DNA from: Tersicoccus mangrovi
GTDB lineage: Bacteria; Actinomycetota; Actinomycetes; Actinomycetales; Micrococcaceae
Direction of reading: 5' to 3'
DNA length: 64,000 nt
Assembly: GCF_036881825.1 (NCBI RefSeq)
Contig: NZ_JBAJMW010000009.1
Span: 1-64,000, forward strand
A program made the position numbers and the translations under genes. Under the pieces are notes generated by a model that was not told the DNA's origin, ran no database searches, and was given only the letters and a program-made list of their open reading frames with translations. Position 1 is the first letter of the stretch. Each line of letters starts with the position of its first letter. Shown one piece after another: positions 60,193 through 64,000 of this stretch.

Positions 60193-61599
60193 TCAGCGCG
60201 TGGCGCCCAGCGCCGCGCCGACCCGGTAGCGGCTGCCGCGGTGCGCGTCCGGCAGCCGGTCGCCGCGGCCGAACAGCTTGTGCCGGAGGGTGCCGGGCTC
60301 GTACTCCGTCGGGTAGGCACCGAGGGCCTGCAGCTGCGGGACGACGAACTCGACGACGTCCTCGAACGTGCCCGGCGTGATCGCATAGGCGAGGTTGAAG
60401 CCGTCGACGTCGGTCTCGTCCACCCAGTCGATCAGCTCCGCGGCGACGTCCTCGCCCGAGCCGACGACCACCGGGCCGAAGCCGCCGACGCCCACCCACT
60501 CCGCGAGCTGCCGGACGGTCCAGGGCGCGCCCGTGTCGCCGGAGGCCTGCTGGAACGTGGCGACCGCGGACTGGATGGCGTTGGACTGCACGTCGGTGCC
60601 GATCACGTCGTCGGGGTCGTAGGCGGACAGGTCCACGCCCATCCACCCGGAGATGAGCGCGAGCGCGCCCTCGACGTCGGTGTACGACCGGTACTCCGCG
60701 TACTTGGCCCGTGCCGTCGCGTCGTCCGGGCCGGTGACCACGGTGAGCATGGCGTAGATCCGCACGTCGCTCCGGTCCCGCCCGGCGGCCTCCACCGCAT
60801 CGCGGATCCGGGCGATGGTCGCGGTGAGCTGCTCCCGGGTGGGGGCGGCGACGAACACGGCCTCGGCGTGCTCCGCCGCGAACCGGGTGCCGCGGGGCGA
60901 CGCGCCGGCCTGGAAGATCACCGGCGTGCGCTGCGGACTCGGCTCGGTCAGGGCGATGCCGGGCACCGAGAAGTACCTGCCCTCGTGGCCGATCTCGTGC
61001 ACCTTCGCCGGGTCGGTGAAGACGCCCCGCTCGGTGTCGCGGACGACGGCGTCGTCCTCCCACGAGCCCTCGAGCAGCTTGTAGATCACCTCGAGGTACT
61101 CGTCGGCGTGCTCGTAGCGCTCGTCGTGCTCGCGCTGGTCCGTCTGGCCCATGTTGCGGGCGGCCGAGGGCAGGTAGCCGGTGACGACGTTCCAGCCGAC
61201 CCGGCCCTCCGTGAGGTGGTCGAGCGTCGCCAGCCGGCGGGAGAACGGGTACGGGTGCTCGTACGCGGTGCCGGCGGTGACGCCGAAGCCGAGGTGCTCG
61301 GTCACGGCGGCCATGGCGGAGACGAGCAGGAACGGGTCGTTGACCGGGACCTGCGTGCCTGCCCGCAGGGTCGCCTCGTTCGAGCCGCCGTAGACGTCGT
61401 AGGTGCCGAGCACGTCGGCGATGAAGAGGCCGTCGAAGAGGCCCTTCTCCAGGACCTGGGCCAAGTGCGTCCAGTAGCGCAGGGACGCGTAGTCGGTGGA
61501 GCGGTCCTGCGGGTGGCGCCACAGGCCGGGTGACTGGTGTCCGACGCAGTTCATGTCGAAGGCGTTGAAGCGGACGTGGCGGCGGGGTTCGGGGCTCAT
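60193..61599 (-). CDS. LLM-class flavin-dependent monooxygenase (NtaA/SnaA/DszA family)
   Basis: A 468-residue FMNH2-dependent oxygenase of the bacterial luciferase superfamily. It has ADVLGTYDVYGG, the long HLTEGRVGWNVVTGY block near residue 135 that marks NtaA/SnaA/DszA proteins, and PQRTPVIFQAGASPRG near 230. DszA and its relatives oxidise sulfones, other members nitrilotriacetate. With an SfnB/DszC-like partner and a SAM riboswitch upstream, organosulfur scavenging is the best guess. AGGAGA precedes the ATG. Confidence 0.9.
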   Translation of the reverse strand: MSPEPRRHVRFNAFDMNCVGHQSPGLWRHPQDRSTDYASLRYWTHLAQVLEKGLFDGLFIADVLGTYDVYGGSNEATLRAGTQVPVNDPFLLVSAMAAVTEHLGFGVTAGTAYEHPYPFSRRLATLDHLTEGRVGWNVVTGYLPSAARNMGQTDQREHDERYEHADEYLEVIYKLLEGSWEDDAVVRDTERGVFTDPAKVHEIGHEGRYFSVPGIALTEPSPQRTPVIFQAGASPRGTRFAAEHAEAVFVAAPTREQLTATIARIRDAVEAAGRDRSDVRIYAMLTVVTGPDDATARAKYAEYRSYTDVEGALALISGWMGVDLSAYDPDDVIGTDVQSNAIQSAVATFQQASGDTGAPWTVRQLAEWVGVGGFGPVVVGSGEDVAAELIDWVDETDVDGFNLAYAITPGTFEDVVEFVVPQLQALGAYPTEYEPGTLRHKLFGRGDRLPDAHRGSRYRVGAALGATR

Positions 61600-61653
61600 G
61601 CGTTCTCCTGGGGTCGGCAGGCGGTCTGGCGGGCGGTCGGGGCGGGCACGGGT

Positions 61654-62931
61654 TCAGCCGACGACGGTGGGCTGCCGGTCACGGGCGGCCCGGCGATCGG
61701 CGTCGGCCTCGCCGATGGTCCAGATCAGGGGCGGCTCGGTCCCGTTGACCTCCCGGTCGCCGACGATCCGCGCCTTGTAGATGAACGGGTTGTGGGTGGC
61801 GACGGTGCGGGCGTTGCGCCAGTGCCGGTCCAGCGCACGGGACTGGCTGGTCGAGGACGCGCCGAGCGCGTCGAACAGGGCTCCGGCGGCCTCGGGCACG
61901 AGCCGGCTGAGCACGATCTGCGCCTGACCCGTCTCCAGTTCGGTGGCGACCACCGCCTCCCGCTCCCGCGCTCCCCCGGTCGCCGCGAACGCGGCCTGGA
62001 GGCTGTGGGCCGCCCGCAGTGTCGTCGCCTCGGCGGCATACGCCTGGGCGCTGATCTCGCCGACGACGGCGAGGATCTGGGCGTCGTCCCGGACGAGGTC
62101 GGCGTTGCCGTGGCCGAAGACCCGGGTGCGGCGGCGCACCTGCTCGGCGGCGTCGACGACGACGGCCCGGCCGATCCCGGCCAGGGCGACGAGCAGCAGG
62201 TGCTGGTAGAGAGCCGTCTGATAAGGGAAGCGGTCGGCGAACGGGGAGACATTCGCGGGGTCGACGGCGGCGGCGGTGAACTCGGTGGTGCCGCTGCCGG
62301 TGAGCCGCTGCCCGAAGCCGTCCCAGTCGTCGTCGGTGCGCACGCCCGGCGTCGTCGTCGCGATCACGACCGAGACGTCGGTGCCGTCCGGGCGCCTGGC
62401 GGTAACGTCGATCCAGTCGGCGAAAATCGTGCCGGTCGTGTAGTACTTCCGGCCTGTCAGCGTCGGTCCGCTGGGAGTGTCCTCGAGGATCGTGGCCGTG
62501 CCGCCGGCGCCGGGCTCGGTCCAGGCATTGCCCGCGAGCTGCCCGGCGGCGAACCGCTCGAGCCAGACGCCGCGGTCCTCCCCGCGGCGGCGCCGGACCA
62601 GGTTCTCCTCGACGAGGGCGATGTGGGCACGCAGCGCCTGCGGGAGGTTGCTGTCCGCGGCGGCGAGCTCGATCAGCAGCGTCGTGAGCTCGGGCCAGGT
62701 CAGCCCGTCGCCGCCGAGCTCGACGGGAATCCGGACGGCGCCGAAGCCGGCGTCCTTGAGCCAGCCGATCTGCTCGGTGGGCAGTGTGCGGTTCCGTTCG
62801 CGGTCGAGCGCCCCGGCGGCGATGCGAGCGAAGATCGGCCGGTAGCGGGCAGCAGCCGTGGCGAAGGCGCTGCCGGTGGTGCCGGTGCCGGAGGCCGTCT
62901 CGGTGCTCTCGGTGATGGACGTTTCGGTCAT
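61654..62931 (-). CDS. Acyl-CoA dehydrogenase-fold flavin monooxygenase (SfnB/DszC-like)
   Basis: A 425-residue protein with the acyl-CoA dehydrogenase fold: helical N domain (FGAVRIPVELGGDGLTW), the middle beta domain (YYTTGTIFADWIDVTARRP) and a C-terminal helical bundle. In this subfamily (SfnB, DszC) FMNH2 and O2 are used to oxidise sulfur compounds. It starts with a Thr/Ser-rich leader. The ATG at 62931 has GAGGGAG upstream, which can pair with CTCCC at 62957-62961. First gene of the riboswitch-controlled operon, 54 bp before the LLM gene. Confidence 0.88.
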   Translation of the reverse strand: MTETSITESTETASGTGTTGSAFATAAARYRPIFARIAAGALDRERNRTLPTEQIGWLKDAGFGAVRIPVELGGDGLTWPELTTLLIELAAADSNLPQALRAHIALVEENLVRRRRGEDRGVWLERFAAGQLAGNAWTEPGAGGTATILEDTPSGPTLTGRKYYTTGTIFADWIDVTARRPDGTDVSVVIATTTPGVRTDDDWDGFGQRLTGSGTTEFTAAAVDPANVSPFADRFPYQTALYQHLLLVALAGIGRAVVVDAAEQVRRRTRVFGHGNADLVRDDAQILAVVGEISAQAYAAEATTLRAAHSLQAAFAATGGAREREAVVATELETGQAQIVLSRLVPEAAGALFDALGASSTSQSRALDRHWRNARTVATHNPFIYKARIVGDREVNGTEPPLIWTIGEADADRRAARDRQPTVVG

Positions 62932-62937
62932 GCGGGT

Positions 62938-62961
62938 CTCCCTCGTCGGGGCGCCCGGGAG
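62938..62961 (-). promoter_or_regulatory. Ribosome-binding-site sequestering hairpin
   Basis: In the transcript CTCCC (62961-62957) lies upstream of GGGAG (62942-62938), which is the Shine-Dalgarno of the SfnB-like gene. Pairing would hide the ribosome binding site, a likely expression platform for the riboswitch about 25 nt further upstream. Confidence 0.5.
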
Positions 62962-62987
62962 CGGCGTACGCGGGTCGCACCCACCGC

Positions 62988-63103
62988 CGGGGCCGTGCTT
63001 GCCGCGCAGGGTGCACGACCGGATCCTCATCTGGGGCACCCCACCACGGGAGAGGGTTGCCGCCCGACCAGCCAGAGCTTCGCGTCGGGACTCGTGATCT
63101 CGC
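62988..63103 (-). promoter_or_regulatory. SAM-IV-type S-adenosylmethionine riboswitch
   Basis: The minus strand reads GATCACGAG, then a P2 stem CCCGAC...GTCGGG (63089-63084 with 63068-63063), the SAM-core CGGCAACCC (63062-63054), GTGGTGGGGTGCCCC (63047-63033), a closing GGATC (63026-63022) and then GCGGCAAGC (63005-62997). From memory these match the actinobacterial SAM-IV consensus, including the downstream GCGGCAAGC pseudoknot element seen in the mycobacterial example. It lies 57 nt before the SfnB-like start, so high SAM should switch the operon off. Confidence 0.85.
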
Positions 63104-63224
63104 TCCCCCATCGTGGCGGACCGCGGGCGGCGCGCGGAACTGCTGTGACGGCGTGTGAAGGGCGGCGGGCACAAGCCACAGGCTGTGACCGCCGGGCATG
63201 CGCGTGGACTGCTTGATCAATCGT
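63104..63224. other. Divergent intergenic region
   Basis: About 120 bp between the riboswitch and the LexA box. It must hold the promoter of the sulfur operon on the minus strand, but no clear -35/-10 pair was found. No small gene is visible. Confidence 0.4.
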
Positions 63225-63240
63225 TCGAACGTGTGTTCGA
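63225..63240. promoter_or_regulatory. LexA (SOS) box
   Basis: TCGAACGTGTGTTCGA is a perfect palindromic match to the actinobacterial/Gram-positive LexA consensus CGAAC-N4-GTTCG. It ends 8 bp before the ATG of the radical-SAM gene, so LexA would block its transcription or early elongation. Confidence 0.75.
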
Positions 63241-63248
63241 ATGAGCCC

Positions 63249-64000
63249 ATGCGTTGGGAAGGTCAGACGATCGCGGCGGAGACGGCCGCCGCGTCCCCCG
63301 AGATCGAGGGGCAGATTCCCGGAGTGCGCCCCACGCCGGCCCTGCTTCCGCTCGCCGGCCTGCAACGATCGGTCCGCACGCCCGAGTTCGCCGGCATCAC
63401 CTTCCACGAGGTGCACGCGAAGAGCCTGCTCAACCACGTCCCGGCGACGTCGGCCATGCCCTTCGCCTGGACCATCAACCCGTACCGCGGCTGCTCGCAC
63501 GCCTGCGTGTACTGCTTCGCCCGCAAGACGCACACCTATCTCGACCTCGACGCGGGCCCGGACTTCGACAGCCAGCTCGTCGTGAAGGTCAATGCCGTCG
63601 AGGTGCTGCACGCGGAGGTGCGACGCCGGTCCTGGGCGCGCCCCCACGTCGCCCTCGGGACCAACACGGACCCGTACCAGCGGGCCGAGGGACGGTACCG
63701 GCTGATGCCCGGGATCATCGGCGAGCTCGCCGGCTCCGGCACCCCGTTCTCGATCCTGACCAAGGGCACCCTGCTGGCGCGGGACCTGCCGTTGCTGACC
63801 GCGGCGGCGAAGGACGTGCCGGTCGGGGTCGGCATCTCGCTGGCGATGGTCGACCCGCAGCTGCAACGGCGCGTCGAACCGGGCACCCCGACCCCGGCGG
63901 CCCGGCTCGACCTGATCCGGCGGCTGGCGGACGCCGGGATGCCGTGCGGGGTGATGGCGATGCCGATCCTGCCGTGGTTGACCGACACCGATGAGGCGCT
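63249..64000 (+). CDS. Radical SAM protein, Rv2578c family (SplB-like), 3' end outside window
   Basis: The visible 250 residues start MRWEGQ and contain the radical-SAM cluster motif in NPYRGCSHACVYCFAR near residues 77-92 (CxxxCxxC), followed by GTNTDPYQ and SILTKGTLLARDLPLL, as in Rv2578c-type proteins related to spore photoproduct lyase. They bind a [4Fe-4S] cluster and SAM. The gene runs off the window. A LexA box directly upstream points to a DNA-damage response; direct reversal of a lesion is a possibility, not shown. Confidence 0.9.
   Translation, partial: MRWEGQTIAAETAAASPEIEGQIPGVRPTPALLPLAGLQRSVRTPEFAGITFHEVHAKSLLNHVPATSAMPFAWTINPYRGCSHACVYCFARKTHTYLDLDAGPDFDSQLVVKVNAVEVLHAEVRRRSWARPHVALGTNTDPYQRAEGRYRLMPGIIGELAGSGTPFSILTKGTLLARDLPLLTAAAKDVPVGVGISLAMVDPQLQRRVEPGTPTPAARLDLIRRLADAGMPCGVMAMPILPWLTDTDEA

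Overview
The window is high-GC DNA with dense coding on both strands, frequent GTG starts and 4-bp ATGA/GTGA gene overlaps. Gene content and order suggest an actinobacterium, probably of the order Micrococcales: tyrS beside an rrn operon, an argCJBDFR cluster, a SAM-IV-type riboswitch, an actinobacterial-type LexA box, DUF2867 and TPM/DUF5129-like proteins. The genus is not decided. No insertion sequence, prophage, CRISPR array or tRNA was found.

Layout. (1) 1-728: the 5' end of a 16S rRNA gene on the minus strand, its leader and two tandem promoters. (2) 729-7013: tyrS, a HelD/HelR-like RNA polymerase-recycling ATPase, apt, and two unrelated 3-methyladenine DNA glycosylases back to back. (3) 7104-25606: arginine biosynthesis in two blocks, argG-argH and argC-J-B-D-F-R. 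About 9.5 kb lies between them: a photolyase-family protein lacking its iron-sulfur ligands, a 2'-5' RNA ligase-like protein, a DUF2867 protein, an acyl-CoA ligase, a lipoprotein, a CUT1 sugar ABC transporter without ATPase and an ankyrin protein. (4) 25662-31349: an aldo-keto reductase, a quinone oxidoreductase and a c-di-GMP group (STAS-like plus GGDEF-EAL, and a membrane GGDEF). (5) 31490-38177: pheS-pheT, a divergent region with a long palindrome and tandem repeats, and a three-gene membrane/TPM unit.

(6) 38184-60055 is an inositol catabolic region. It holds four Gfo/Idh dehydrogenases, four sugar-isomerase TIM barrels, an MFS inositol/sugar porter, a CUT2 ABC transporter, a GntR/UTRA regulator, iolB, and a long operon iolC - aldolase - iolD - mmsA - iolE - iolG - isomerase, plus a tautomerase. 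A shared quasi-palindromic operator (consensus TTTGTC-CT-GACAAA) lies at almost every promoter of this region and ties it into one regulon. The genes cover uptake, oxidation to inosose (IolG), dehydration (IolE), ring opening (IolD), isomerisation (IolB), phosphorylation (IolC), aldol cleavage (Cgl0158-type aldolase in place of IolJ) and oxidation of the semialdehyde to acyl-CoA (MmsA/IolA).

(7) 60100-64000: a two-gene organosulfur monooxygenase operon (SfnB/DszC-like plus NtaA/SnaA/DszA-like) behind a SAM-IV-type riboswitch, and the 5' part of a radical-SAM gene (Rv2578c/SplB-like) behind a perfect LexA box. The main leads are the riboswitch-controlled sulfur operon, the inositol operator map, the photolyase homologue without cluster cysteines, and three families of intergenic palindromic repeats.
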